Shown here one piece after another: positions 22,362 through 33,087 of a DNA stretch of 35,318 bases. Each line of letters begins with the position of its first letter. The first letter of the stretch is position 1. The stretch covers positions 1-35,318 of the forward strand of contig JAIYDP010000451.1 of the NCBI GenBank assembly GCA_027487435.1, in the 5' to 3' direction. Both the position numbers and the translations under genes were made by a program. The notes below the pieces were generated by a model that saw nothing but the letters and a program-made list of their open reading frames with translations, was not told where the DNA came from and did no database searches. The DNA is from Verrucomicrobiaceae bacterium (lineage in GTDB: Bacteria > Verrucomicrobiota > Verrucomicrobiia > Verrucomicrobiales > Akkermansiaceae).

Positions 22362-25300
22362 ATGGCCTCTGCCGATGTGTACGAGGCTCTGTTGCAACAG
22401 GTATGCTACATCTTGCTCTGTTTTGCATATCTCGTTGTTTGAAAGATCATTTTGTGTCAGAGCTGCTGTCAAATTTTTCTTGAAATCATTGCATTAGGTA
22501 GCGTCGGGCAATCCGGTCGCCATGCAACAATCTGAGGCCGCTTTGAAGTCATTACTTGGTAGCCCGGCTTGCGTCCCCGCACTGTTTGATCGTCTCCTGC
22601 AATCCAGCAATGCTTTGGTTGGCATTTGATGACTTTATCTGACGACAGGTCCGGCAACTAGCATGCGTTTTACTTCGCCGAAGGATTTCAAAGCACTGGC
22701 CTCAACTTGCGCCGTCAGATCATGACCTCATTAAGCGTACCTTGCTCGACAGAATCACAAACGAGCCTGCATCGCTAGTTCGAAAGGCAGTCGGAGAACT
22801 CACAGCTGCTGTCGCCAAGCTTACCGTACCGCTTGGGCAATGGAACGAGCTTGTTAACCTCGTTGTCTCCTATTCTACCAGCTCAATGGAAGACCACCGA
22901 GAAATTGCGATGAGGCTCTTGACATCTCTGTTCGAGGTCATTTTCCAGCAGCTCAAGCCGCACTTGCCCAGCTTTCTTCGCGTCGTAGCCCAAGCACTCC
23001 AAGATGCGAAGCCTTCCGTTCGCTTGGCGGCGCTAAAATGCTTTTTGGCCATTCTTTTTGAAAACGGCGTGAGCCAGGAACTCACGACAATGCTGCCTCT
23101 GATTCTGCACGTGGGCCAGCGGTCGCTACAAGAGGATGACGAGGAGAGTGTCCTTCAAGTGAGGGACCGGCGTCGTTTCGTGGCGTGACGTCGGCAGGTG
23201 TTTGAGATTTTGGACGACATCATCGCAAGCCCGGAGCACATCCCCAAGACGCTGACAGACTTAGTGCAGTCTCCCTTTGTTTCTTTCCGACGCTCATGCT
23301 GTCAGGTTCATCACCAACGTCGCACTCAACAAGGATGTGGACATTCAGCTGCGCGAGCGAGCCATTGCCGTCGTTCAGTTTGTTGCGATGGAGAAACCCA
23401 AGACTTTTCAAAAGCAGCAGATGGCGCCGACCATTTTGAACACACTCTTGACCATGAGTGACCGACGCCCGTCGTTTTGACTGACAGCCCAGTCGTTGAG
23501 GAGTGCGACGAGGCCGTCGGCGAGCAAACGCCCTTCGCCATTGCTGCAGAGGCCCTTACGACCCTCTCCGACTCCCTCCCCTCGAAGCTCGTCTTTCCAA
23601 CAGCCTTTGGCACCGCCATGCAGCTCTGCCGCTCCCCCAACCCCCTCCATAGGCGCGGTGCGTTTGGCGTCATCAGCAGCATAGCGCAAGGCTGCTCCGA
23701 GCGTCTCTTGAACGCCCTCCCCGACGTTGTCAGCGCAATTGGGGTCGGTCGGATTTGAAATTTTGCCAACGTCCTGACGGCCAAGGGCTGCAAGACCCCT
23801 CTCAAGCCGTCCGCGAAGAGGCTTGCATGGCCTTGACTTTGTGCTCGGAATATCTCCAACCTGACATTTTCGAGTTCCACGTGCGCAAACGTGACCCGCT
23901 GACTGACCCATCCAAGGGCAGCATCCTCCCCACCCTCTTCGCCGTCATGGCCGACGCGAGTCCAAGCGTTCAAAAGCGCGCGAGCCAAGCGCTTGAGGTT
24001 TTTTGTGATAACATGGGTGAAGACATCATCTCGTTTTTGGAGCCTCTGATGGTCCGCCTCTTGGCGTTGCTTGCCGCCCCTCAAAGTTCAGCCAAGGTCC
24101 CCTCTCCCATGATTTTGTGATAGGGCAGGAAATGGCCATCTCGTGCATCAGCAGCACCGCCTCGTCCTCAGGCTCAGCCTTTTGCCCGTACTTCGCCGTA
24201 CCCCCCCCCCCCTAACCTAGCTCCTCACACCCCCAGGCAACCCTTCCGCACCTCCTCCCTTTTCTCGATTTGTCTTCGACCGCCACGCGCTCTCTAACGC
24301 CGCAGGATAAATCCCGAAGACCTCCTCCTGCGGGCGAAAGCAACGGAGTGCATTGGCATCATCCTCAACGTCTGCCACACCCTCATCACAAACGTCGACG
24401 GTTCGTTGAACATCTCCTCCCCCCCCCCTCTTACGCCCCGGATAGACGTCATGGCCATTGTCGGAAAGGTCCTCAACGGTTTCTCACTCGACTTTGTGGA
24501 GCTGCGCGAGTACTCCTACGGATTTTTCTCAAACGTCGCCGGTCGAGCTTCCCACCACTCCCCCCCCCTGATCCCTCAGAATTTTTAGGCCCTACATTTG
24601 CGCCTATTCTTCCCGCCGCAATGCCACTCATTTTCAAATCCCTCGACGCCGTCGACGGTATTTTTAGCGACTTTGGTTATCACCCCCCCCCCCTCTCACC
24701 TCACCCCCTGCAGCAGACGATGAGGACGACGACGACAATGGCCCACCAGGTCGCACCCTCCCCATGCCCACCGCCCACAGCCTCCAGACCCGTTGGGGGG
24801 CCTCACAGACAGCGAGGACGAGGACGACCACCGACCCGCCCGGCAAATGTCCGTCCGAACGGCGTTTTTGGACGAAAAGGCGTCGGGGGTGCATGCGTTG
24901 GGGGCGTTTGCGGCCAACGTTGGTGCGGCTTTTGACCAGTGAGGGAGGGAGGGCTGTGGGAGTTGATGACATGCAGGTATTTGAATGATGCGTTTGTCAA
25001 GGTTGGCAACATGTCAAAGTACTTCCACGTGAGCCCCTCAAGCCCCAAGAGGCCATCAAACTAACATCAAAAGGAGAATGTCCGCGAGAACGTGGCCACA
25101 AGCCTCGCGCGTTGACGATTTTCAAAAATGCGCTGACCCGCACAGAATTCGTCATTTGCTCGCACAAATGCCACACCCTTCCCGCCATCGCAAGCGGCGC
25201 AGTCCCGCCAACTTCAGTCAGGCGCGCGTCCCCTCCGCTGACCGCACAGCTCGATCCCCGCACCGCAGATTTGATGGGTCAGCCTCTCCTTTAAACGAAT

Positions 25301-26714
25301 GGTTGACCCCTCAGCGCGTGTGATGGCTGCTTTGATGGAGACGGTCGAGGGGGACGACGACAAGGAGGTTGTCGCCAAGGCCGTTGACGCGATCGTCCTC
25401 GTCGCGACCAAGATCGGCGCTGAGGGGGTTGGCGCGCGTTTTTGATGTCTTTTATGTTTGTTTGATGTGGCAGATATGACTGCTGTCATTCAGAAGATCA
25501 TTTTGCTTCTGAAGGAGGAGGCGGCGTGTCAGGTGTCGGAAGAGGGGGAGGAGGAGGAGGACGGCGATCACGACCAGGCGCGCCCCTCTCGACGTCACGA
25601 ACTGACGCCAACAGGTCCTTATCGACGCCGTCGCAGACGCGTTGGGCAGCCTCGCCAAATTGTACGGCGAGACGTTTGCCCCCGCGTTCGACCACATCCT
25701 CCCCCATCTCCTTCGATTTACGGCATGGCTTAAAGCTATTTCTGTTAACTCGACGCAGAAACCGTCGCGATCTCCCTCCGATCGTTTGATGGCCGTCGGC
25801 GCCATCGCGGAGGTTTGCGACAACATCGGCGCTAGCTGCAGCAAATACATGCGCGTGCATACCCCCCCCCCCGTCCCCCCCCACCTCCTCAGCCCCTCTG
25901 GCCCATCCTCGAGACCGGCCTGCAGGACGCTGTGTCCGGCGTGCGCCGCAACAGCGTGTTTTGCCTTGGCGTCTTGTGCCGCCTCGCCGCCTCGAGCTGA
26001 CGCCCCCAGGTGCTTTCATGGAGGGGTTGCGATCTCATCGTGAGCCTTGAATTACTCGAAATTGACATCCAGGGATTTCCCGCGGTTTTTGATGGCAATA
26101 AGGCATCTCTTTGTTGACGACGAAGAGGAGCCCACTCGCGTATGGCCTTGGCGTGCGGCTTGATTGTTGAAGTTTGCCAGGACAACGCATGCGCTACAGT
26201 CGCGCGGATGATCCTCGCCGCGCCTCAGGCCCTGCCGTACGACCACGTCCTCCCCGTGCTGTTCAAATTCCTCCCATTGCGCGGCGATTCCGTCTGATGC
26301 CCAACGCGAGCCTCACGCCGCAGGAGGAGAACAAAATCATCGTGCGCAGCCTTTTGCAGCTCTACGTCACCCACACAGCCGTCGTAGTCTGCGCACCGTC
26401 CGCACGTTGACGCCGCAGATCCTCCCGTACAGCACGCACGTCCTTTCGTACTTTGCAGACATTAAGTGTGACGAGAAGCTCGCAGCCGCTGTGCCGCCTG
26501 TTTCCGCACGTGCGGCCAGTCCTCACGCCGCAGGGGACGTGGGTCGAAATGAAGCACATTTTGGTGCAGCTGAGCGGCGCAAACAAGGCTGTACGTGGAC
26601 GAGGGGGGGGGTTCGCGCTTACATTGGGAGGAATTCGACGCGATGGTTGGGGCGATGCCAATAGAAAAGGCCCAGTCGATAGCTGCGTTGCTATCTGCCG
26701 ATTTTGGACATTGA
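22362..26714 (+). CDS. IPO4: Importin-4 / Kap123-type karyopherin beta
   Basis: HEAT-repeat nuclear import receptor (histones, ribosomal proteins). Landmarks: VRQLACVLLRRRISKHWPQL, QALQDAKPSVRLAALKCFLA, LQDPSQAVREEACMALTLCS, LPTLFAVMADASPSVQKRAS, VRTAFLDEKASGVHALGAFA, an acidic loop (EEGEEEEDGDHD), KPSRSPSDRLMAVGAIAEVC, PLWPILETGLQDAVSGVRRN, EEEPTRDNACATVARMI and the tail FDAMVGAMPIEKAQSIAALL. VRQLA-VLLRRR and DNAC-VARM favour IPO4 over IPO5. There are roughly 25 introns. Most are 30-45 nt; the first (22401-22497) is 97 nt. Three have GC donors (23266-23305, 25578-25614, 25723-25758), and five between 24.2 and 25.9 kb contain C9-C12 tracts. A few internal joins near 24.2 and 26.5 kb are less certain. 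Confidence 0.92.
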
Positions 26715-26787
26715 AATGTAACCGAGAGATGAGATTAAATCGATTTAGGATTAGACTTGTTTGATAAGGCTACACAAGACGACCGCT

Positions 26788-28554
26788 CTAGTCGTCCCAC
26801 TCGCCGTCTGACGACTCCGAGTCGCTGTCGTGGTGCTGCATCACCCTCTGGAACTCTTTCAGCCTCTTGTTCAGCGCAGCCTGAATGTCAACATCTCCCG
26901 TCGCCTCCTTTTCCTCCTTCGGCGCTGGCGCTTCGCGGTCCGCAACGCTTCGAAGAGTTTTCCCCTTGGAAGTGAGACAATGCTACTCCGCTTTACCTTT
27001 TTAACGTCGTCAAGCCAAGCGGAGCGAGAGACGGGTGCAGGTGCAGCCTCGGCCTTCTTCAATTGCGCGCCTCCTCGGATTTGATCCATGAGAGATGACC
27101 GCGAAGGATCCCCACCTCCCAAGGCAGGTGGGGGGGGTGGAGGGGGGCCGCCCCCTATCATTGGTGGCGGAGGAGGAGGAGCTCGCGCAGCTGCCATCGG
27201 AGGAGGTGGTGGGGGAGGGACTCCTGCAAATGGAGGTGGTGGCGGCGGCAGCGGGCCACCCGCCAGCGGAGGAGGCGGCGGAGGTGGGACTCCTGCCGAT
27301 GGCGGAGGCGGGGGCGGTGGTGGTGCCCCATAGACAGGGGGCGGGGGCGGGGGTGGAGCGGATTGGGCGGGGGGCGGGGGAGGCATGCCGGCTGCAAACG
27401 GTGGGGGGGGAGGCGGGCCTCCAGCAGGCGGAGGACCAGCAGGAGGAGGGGGTGGAAGGGGGCGGGAAACGGGTGGAGGGCCGGAGGGAGGAGGGGGTTT
27501 GGGTACTGGAGCGAAGTTTGTGTCAATCGGAGCGGGAGGCGGCGACGCAGGAACTGAAGGACGCGGGGGAGGCTGCGCAGGAGCCGGCGCAGCCACGGGG
27601 GGGCGCGGCTCAGGTTTCCTCACCGCTGGGGCTGGAGTTGGGCGCAAAGACACTGGGACGGCTGCGGTGCCATCAAATCCTGACATCAGCTGCTCCCGCA
27701 GAGCCGATGGGACCTCATACAGCTGCGCTTGAAACGTTGGGTGGTCCAACGCGACTAAATGATAAATAAAGGAAGTAAGGCGTGCAGACCAGACGGCGTG
27801 GCAAGCCCACTCAGGAAATTCTCGCTGCCGAACGAGCTGAACTGCTTCACTTTGACGGTTGTTATTTGCTTTGTTGTCGAAGGTCCCTCTTTGCTGGAGC
27901 TTTTCTGATCCTCATGAGATGCATTAATCAGGCTGAGGTACATCTTTCTGAAGTTTCCTCCGATTTCGTCTGTCTGTCCTTGCTTTTTCTCGCTGCTGCA
28001 TCTCTTTCTCAAGCCATTTGTCGAAAAAGAAGGCTGGATCGGTGTAAAGCTTCATAACGCTTCCAATTTCTCGATTGGCGGTGAAATAATCGAGGGAATT
28101 GAGGGCAGGAGCACTTTCACACTTCTTGAGGTTTTCTACCAAGTACTCTGGTTGAGTTCCAAGTTGACCAAGATCCATTCCATTTATCTCAGCAAATGAA
28201 GGATCCCAATCAGCCCCTTAGAACAGTGAGACTGAGTAGAACAAACATACCTGGGTTGCCAAGCAAGCTTAGCGTGTCATTGGTTTGGACAAGAAGACCA
28301 TTAAGCGAGGAGATAGATGCAGATGAGTATTGGACTTTGGTTTTCAAAGCAGATATTCTCTTATTCAGCTTCACCGAATCCTGAAACAAACCAGAAAACA
28401 CCTTGTACGCAGAATCTGAAAAATCTGCAATTTGTTTGATGATCCCAATAGTGGCATGCATATCCGACGCCTGTATGACTTCTACAGGATCTCCGGGATG
28501 TGCCGTGCGAGGATCCACGGGTTCCGGCGCGACAAGTTGCTGCACAAAAACCAT
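26788..28554 (-). CDS. WASF: SCAR/WAVE actin nucleation-promoting factor
   Basis: Activates the Arp2/3 complex as part of the WAVE regulatory complex downstream of Rac. The N-terminal SCAR homology domain shows IGIIKQIADFSDSAYKVFSG, LNKRISALKTKVQYSSASIS and LYTDPAFFFDKWLEKEMQQR followed by RRNRRKLQK. A short linker and a polyproline region of about 130 residues follow. The VCA module comes last: WH2 SSLMDQIRGGAQLKK, the connector ALNKRLKEFQRVM, and an acidic tail ending SSDGEWDD before TAG. Introns of 32-36 nt join the parts, for example one after LLGNP and one after LDDVKK. The start is ATG 28554; the frame remains open upstream but overlaps the divergent TPR gene. Confidence 0.95.
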
Positions 28555-28626
28555 GCCCGGAAAAAATGACTTTGTTATTTTAAAAATAACAAAAAGGTGC
28601 TTGTTATGTGCATGTAACGATTTGGG
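28555..28626. promoter_or_regulatory. 72-bp bidirectional promoter with perfect 23-bp palindrome
   Basis: Between the SCAR and TPR start codons, TTTGTTATTTT (28571-28581) is followed by one A (28582) and its exact reverse complement AAAATAACAAA (28583-28593). Each arm contains TTGTTA, the motif seen upstream of other starts, facing each way. A further TTGTTA (28601-28606) lies 20 nt before the TPR ATG. Confidence 0.6.
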
Positions 28627-29305
28627 ATGCTGATCAGATGCTTTCCTTTTCTGTTCAGGAAGAAGGACGAATGGTGGAAAGAGCTGACAGAGATATCGGT
28701 TCAAGATGAAGTCCATGGAAGCGCAGAAGGGATAGACTCAGATGTTTTGATGAAAGCCAATCGTTTTTACAAAGTTGGCCTCGCCTTGCTCGCTGATCAT
28801 CGGATTGATGACGCCCGGGATCAGTTTGACAAGCTTATTGAATTATCCAAGCAGCATGAGTACAAACGAGGAGAGTCTGATGCTCTAGTCCAGCTAGCAT
28901 TGATATCGAGGTTTCTTTTTGATTTTTGCAATGATTGGTTTAGGTCAAGTGGTGATGACGCCACTGCTCTTCACAACTTTAGGGAAGCGCTGACTATTGC
29001 TTCAATGTGCGACGATCCATCATTAGCATTTTCGTGTCTGTCCCAAATCGGATGCATTTTTCGAAATCAAGGACGGCTTCAAGAAGCTGCAACGTGCTTC
29101 GAAGAGAGCTATGAGGCTGCTCTGCGAACTGCGAACGTTGACGGCCAAGTTTTTTCGCTGTCTATCCTCGGAAATATCTATCAGAGCCTCGGTCATCATG
29201 ATGAAGCTATCAGATGCCACTTCAAGTCGATGTGTGTGGAGCCAAGAAATCACCGCCATTAGTTATGAAACGAAGGTCGGTGTTTCTCGATTATGCGATC
29301 AGTAA
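28627..29305 (+). CDS. Tetratricopeptide-repeat protein
   Basis: About 210 residues made mostly of TPR-type helical pairs: FYKVGLALLADHRIDDARDQ, DALVQLALISRSSGDDATAL, LSQIGCIFRNQGRLQEAATC and LSILGNIYQSLGHHDEAIRC. The alternating A/G/Y-L...A..F pattern is typical, with repe​ats of about 36-40 residues. A 32-nt intron (GTTTCTTTTT...TTTAG) lies between ISR and SSGDD. Near the end, an intron of about 32 nt yields HFKSIYETK, with the stop at 29305. TPR proteins are protein-interaction scaffolds; the spacing recalls the GPSM/LGN style, but no GoLoco motif or catalytic domain is visible. The partner is unknown. Whether MLIRCFPF at 28627 is the true start is uncertain. Confidence 0.72.
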
Positions 29306-29495
29306 AATCGACAGTTCTTGCTCACGACATGTGAAAAGCTGACCGTAGCGACCTTGACCCCATGCATGAAATGCGATAGCCTCTTTGACGCAAGCGGGAC
29401 GAGGATCTGCAAGGGGGTGACTGTGATTGACTGAGATAGGTTGATTTCCTTTTTAGGGAAGTCTTCGCTTCTGTGCTCCTAATTGCTCCACTCTG

Positions 29496-30058
29496 ATGTC
29501 AACGCCAACAGAAATCAGCGTAGAGGTACCACACGCTTCATTTGAAAATATGTGATACATCTCCATGCATGTTGCATCTTGTTGGGTTGATCTCCGAGCC
29601 AATACCTTGTAAGCTAACAGAGCAAGGTCCGATCTGCAGGAGCCAAAGGTTCCGGAGTGTTCACCACGAAAGCTTTTAAGAAGGGAGATCTGGTCTACCA
29701 GTCCCGCGCCGTTGCTGCGCTCAATGTGCGAACCCCATACACCATCCAAGTCGACTGGAACAAGCATGTTCTCCTCGACGACATCGCCAACTTCATGAAC
29801 CACTCTTGCGATCCTTCCGTTATCCTGAAAGACAACGACCAAGGTGCATACGATCTAATTGCGTTCCACGATCTCGATAACGGTGACGAAGTTACGTTCG
29901 ACTACGAAACAACCGAAAGCGACAGCATCTCTCTCTCCAAATGCCTGTGTGGAGCCACTCTATGCAGAGGGGCACTGAATGGATACACTGCCCTGGACCA
30001 GGCGACAAAGCAGAAGTATGGCCTGAACATCGCGACCTACCTCCAGAAAACGATGTGA
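29496..30058 (+). CDS. Compact SET-domain protein (155 aa)
   Basis: Exons 29496-29525 and 29621-30058 encode MSTPTEISVE joined to SKVRSAGAKGSGVFTTKAF. The SET core follows: GVFTTKAFKKGDLVYQS, ANFMNHSCDPSVIL (the NHSCxPN-like pocket) and NGDEVTFDYETTE. A post-SET cysteine cluster (CLCGATLCRG) comes last. The cofactor- and substrate-binding motifs are kept, but the SET-I region is very short, so the whole protein is barely larger than the catalytic core. Similar small SET proteins occur in algae and bacteria; lysine methylation of a histone or another protein is possible. The 95-nt intron (29526-29620) is longer than usual. Confidence 0.88.
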
Positions 30059-30225
30059 TCGCATGATTGCTCTTGTCCAGCGAATTCTTCAAATGGATTA
30101 GTAAACAAACCAACGTGCTTGCACGCAAGGAGAGGGAACTCGAACGAAGAGGTCACAGTCCTCTGAGAAGACTTTGCCTCCGTTGCGATTGGTGCATCTT
30201 GGTCTGTAAAATTACAGCAGAAGAA

Positions 30226-32995
30226 ATGGAGTCATCCTTCGACGATGCTCGAGGTGCCCTGTGGGCTGTTGGTCAATAACTTCTCAGAGAAATGCAAAAA
30301 ATTTCTTCAGGATTTCGTGAGAGGAGGGACGTACCGATACATGGATCAGCTTGTCCCACACGCTTTTTGCGTTGCCTCACTCTGCAGCAAAGCGTTGCCA
30401 ATCGATCGTCTCGCGTTGTGTCAGTTCACCTCGACGACATAGCGGAGGTTAGATTGCATTGAATCTCTTACCCATTGCCGCGCAGTTCGAAGGTAACCGC
30501 GATTTTGTAGAGAAGATTGTGTCAAATACGCGGCGTTACATGTCCCTCTTTTCACAAGCAATCGACGAAATCCTACCTGCTCCAAATGTTGACGGCGTGA
30601 ATTTGATGGTTCGTGTCACTGAATGGCCAGCCTGTTGACCAGGACGTCTTCGATATTTTTGCTGAGCATCGAGCGCAGGGCAATGAAGCTGCTGAGAACG
30701 CACGGATTGAATTTCCTAAGGAGCTATTCCGGAGATTGTCATGTCCCATTCACTTTTCTCACCGCCATAGCGAGGTTCAGCTGCTGCCGGAGAAGTCCAA
30801 GAAAGCAGTTCCCCTTCGGTCGATTCATGCCAACTGTATCGGACAGGTACTTGGCGTTTGAAGTCATGTAATATTTAAGCTGGTTTCTATTCGCGCAATG
30901 GTTACACGAGTTTCTGACGTCAAGCCCCTTGTCACTGTTGCAGCTTACCTATGCAATCAGTGCGGTGCAGAAGTCTTTCAGGAGGTCTTTGCAAATCAAT
31001 TTTGTTGACAGCAAGGTTGTTGGACGATCGTTTATGCCAGTTGCCAAGTGCAACAGCAAAGCTTGCACGACAGGCAGCATCAGCAGGCTCACTCTCGAAA
31101 CGCGCGGATCGAAGTTTGTTCGGTTTCAAGAAATTAAGCTTCAAGAGCTAGTCATGGCCGCTATAACTGATTTAACATGCGCAGCCTGACCAGGTTCCCG
31201 TTGGAGAAGTACCACGCATGATGACAGCGCATTTGAGGGGGGAACTGACACGGTCGTGCAATCCTGGAGACGTTGTTGTCGTCAGTGGAGTGTTTCTTCC
31301 AGTACCGTTGACCGGGTACCGAGGGATTCGCGCAGGCCTTCTCGCCGACACATACCTAGTACCACGTGTTGCTTTTTTCTCATCGCGAAGGATGTTTCCA
31401 ACGTAGAGCGGTTGAAAGTGTCGTTCAAAGAACAGGCCGATGACCCTGCCGTCCAAGCTTTGATTGAGTCCTGTGCCTCCGGTTCAGAACTCTCCCGGTC
31501 TCGTTCCTCATTCAGCAGACATGGACTCTCGTTTGTACTCAAGACTGGCCAACTCGATAGCTCCTGAGATCTATGGGCACGAAGATGTGAAGAAGGCTCT
31601 GCTGTTGCAGCTGGTCAGTGGCGACCCCAAAGTCACAGCAGATGGCATGCGAATCCGAGGCATCCTTACGTCCTAGTCACTCTGAAATTGCAGGGGACAT
31701 TCATGTGTGCTTGATGGGCGATCCAGGAGTTGCAAAGAGCCAGCTCTTGAAATACGTCACAAATCTGGCTCCTCGGGGGGTCTACACGACGGGAAAGGGC
31801 TCTTCTGGAGTGGGTCTCACTGCCGCGTTGGTGAAGGATCAATTTACCTCTGAGACAGTCCTTGAGGGCGGGGCGTTGGTGTTGGCTGATCAGGGGATTT
31901 GCTGCATTGATGAGTTCGACAAGATGGAGGACGCTGATCGAACTGCTATTCACGAGGTCATGGAGCAGCAGACAGTATCGATTGCAAAGGGAGGGGTTGC
32001 GACAACTCTCAATGCGCGTGCTGCCGTCCTCGCTGCCGCCAATCCAGCGTACGGGCGCTACAACAAGAAGAAGCGTCCTGCTGTGGCTCCCTCCGTGTCT
32101 TTTGTTGATTGTTTAGGAAAACATCAATCTCCCACCGGCCCTTTTGTCAAGATTTGATCTCCTCTTTGTCCTTATCGATGAGTTCGAAAGCCTTGATCGC
32201 TCTTACACTCAGGCCGCATCGTGAGACGGACATGAACCTCGCAAACCACGTCACCTACGTTCATCGCTTTGCCGCACCTGTTCTCAATGTCTTGTGGTTT
32301 ATGATTGACCCATCAGCCCCCTCGGGCGACAGAAGAGGAGCTTTTTGACCAGCCATTCTTGCGGTTCCCGACATTGCATGTGCGCTGACACTGCAGCGCC
32401 TACATCGCCAATGCCCGTCGGATCCAGCCGATGATTCCGCCCGAGTTATCAGATTACATCGTTTCCACATACGTCGCGATGAGGAGCGAAGAGGATCACC
32501 ATGGGTCGTCCTACTTCTTCACCACAGCTAGAACTCTCATTGGCATCCTCAGGTTGGCTATTGCTCTGGTTTGCCCTCAATGCTCTCTGTTGATGAACCA
32601 GGCGAGGCTGCGGCTCAGTGACGCTGTTGCGCAAATGGATGTTGACGAGGGTATTCGTTTGATGAGGGCATCGAAGGCGTCTCTCTTTGAAGATGGAACC
32701 GACGTCCCTGCGTACGTCCACGGCAGACTTCGTTTAACTCCATGCAGCGAGCAGCAAGACCCATTGACGAGGATGTACGGGGTTTTACGAAACATGGTGT
32801 CAGCGTCCGGGACAAGCCTCATAAGGTTGCGTCGTTATTCCTTTGATTGACTTGGATAGCTACAGCGACGCCCTTGCTCAATGTGAACGATTGGGATTCC
32901 AGCGGGCAGCATTTCAGGAAATGCTAGAAGTTTACAGCGATCTCAACGTCATTGCTGTTGAACAGGAGCGTAACCGAATTATGTTTGTCAGCTAG
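30226..32995 (+). CDS. MCM7: DNA replication licensing factor MCM7
   Basis: Subunit of the MCM2-7 replicative helicase. N-terminus MESSFDDAREKCKKFLQDF, then VVSVHLDDIAEFEGNRDFVE, the OB-fold IGQLVSIRAMVTRVSDVKP, and a zinc motif with CNQC and CNSKAC. The AAA+ part has SIAPEIYGHEDVKKALLLQL, Walker A GDPGVAKS, Walker B CCIDEFDKM and the arginine finger LLSRFDLL. The lid has AYIANARRIQPMIPPEL and ARTLIGILRLAIALARLRL, and the winged helix includes LAQCERLGFQRAAFQEML. About 15 introns, 30-46 nt. Intron 31660-31693 starts GCATCC and ends GCAG; only this GC-AG join gives MRIRGDIHVCLMGDPG. The start at 30226 matches the usual MCM7 N-terminus; the 167 bp before it carry no other gene. Confidence 0.98.
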
Positions 32996-33087
32996 ACGCT
33001 GCACCACTTAGTAAACCACCCACATTCGTCTCTGCTGTTTTTGGTCCCTATTTTTGGGACTGCGCCCATTTCGAAGACCAAGCCTCG

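Noticed and set aside
22362..26714. Importin-5 identity
   Set aside because: VRQLA-VLLRRR, KPSRSPSDR and DNAC-VARM, as recalled, fit importin-4/Kap123 better.
27088..27769. Gly/Glu-rich plus-strand ORFs
   Set aside because: Antisense shadows of the polyproline region of SCAR, whose own frame reads through WH2 and acidic motifs.
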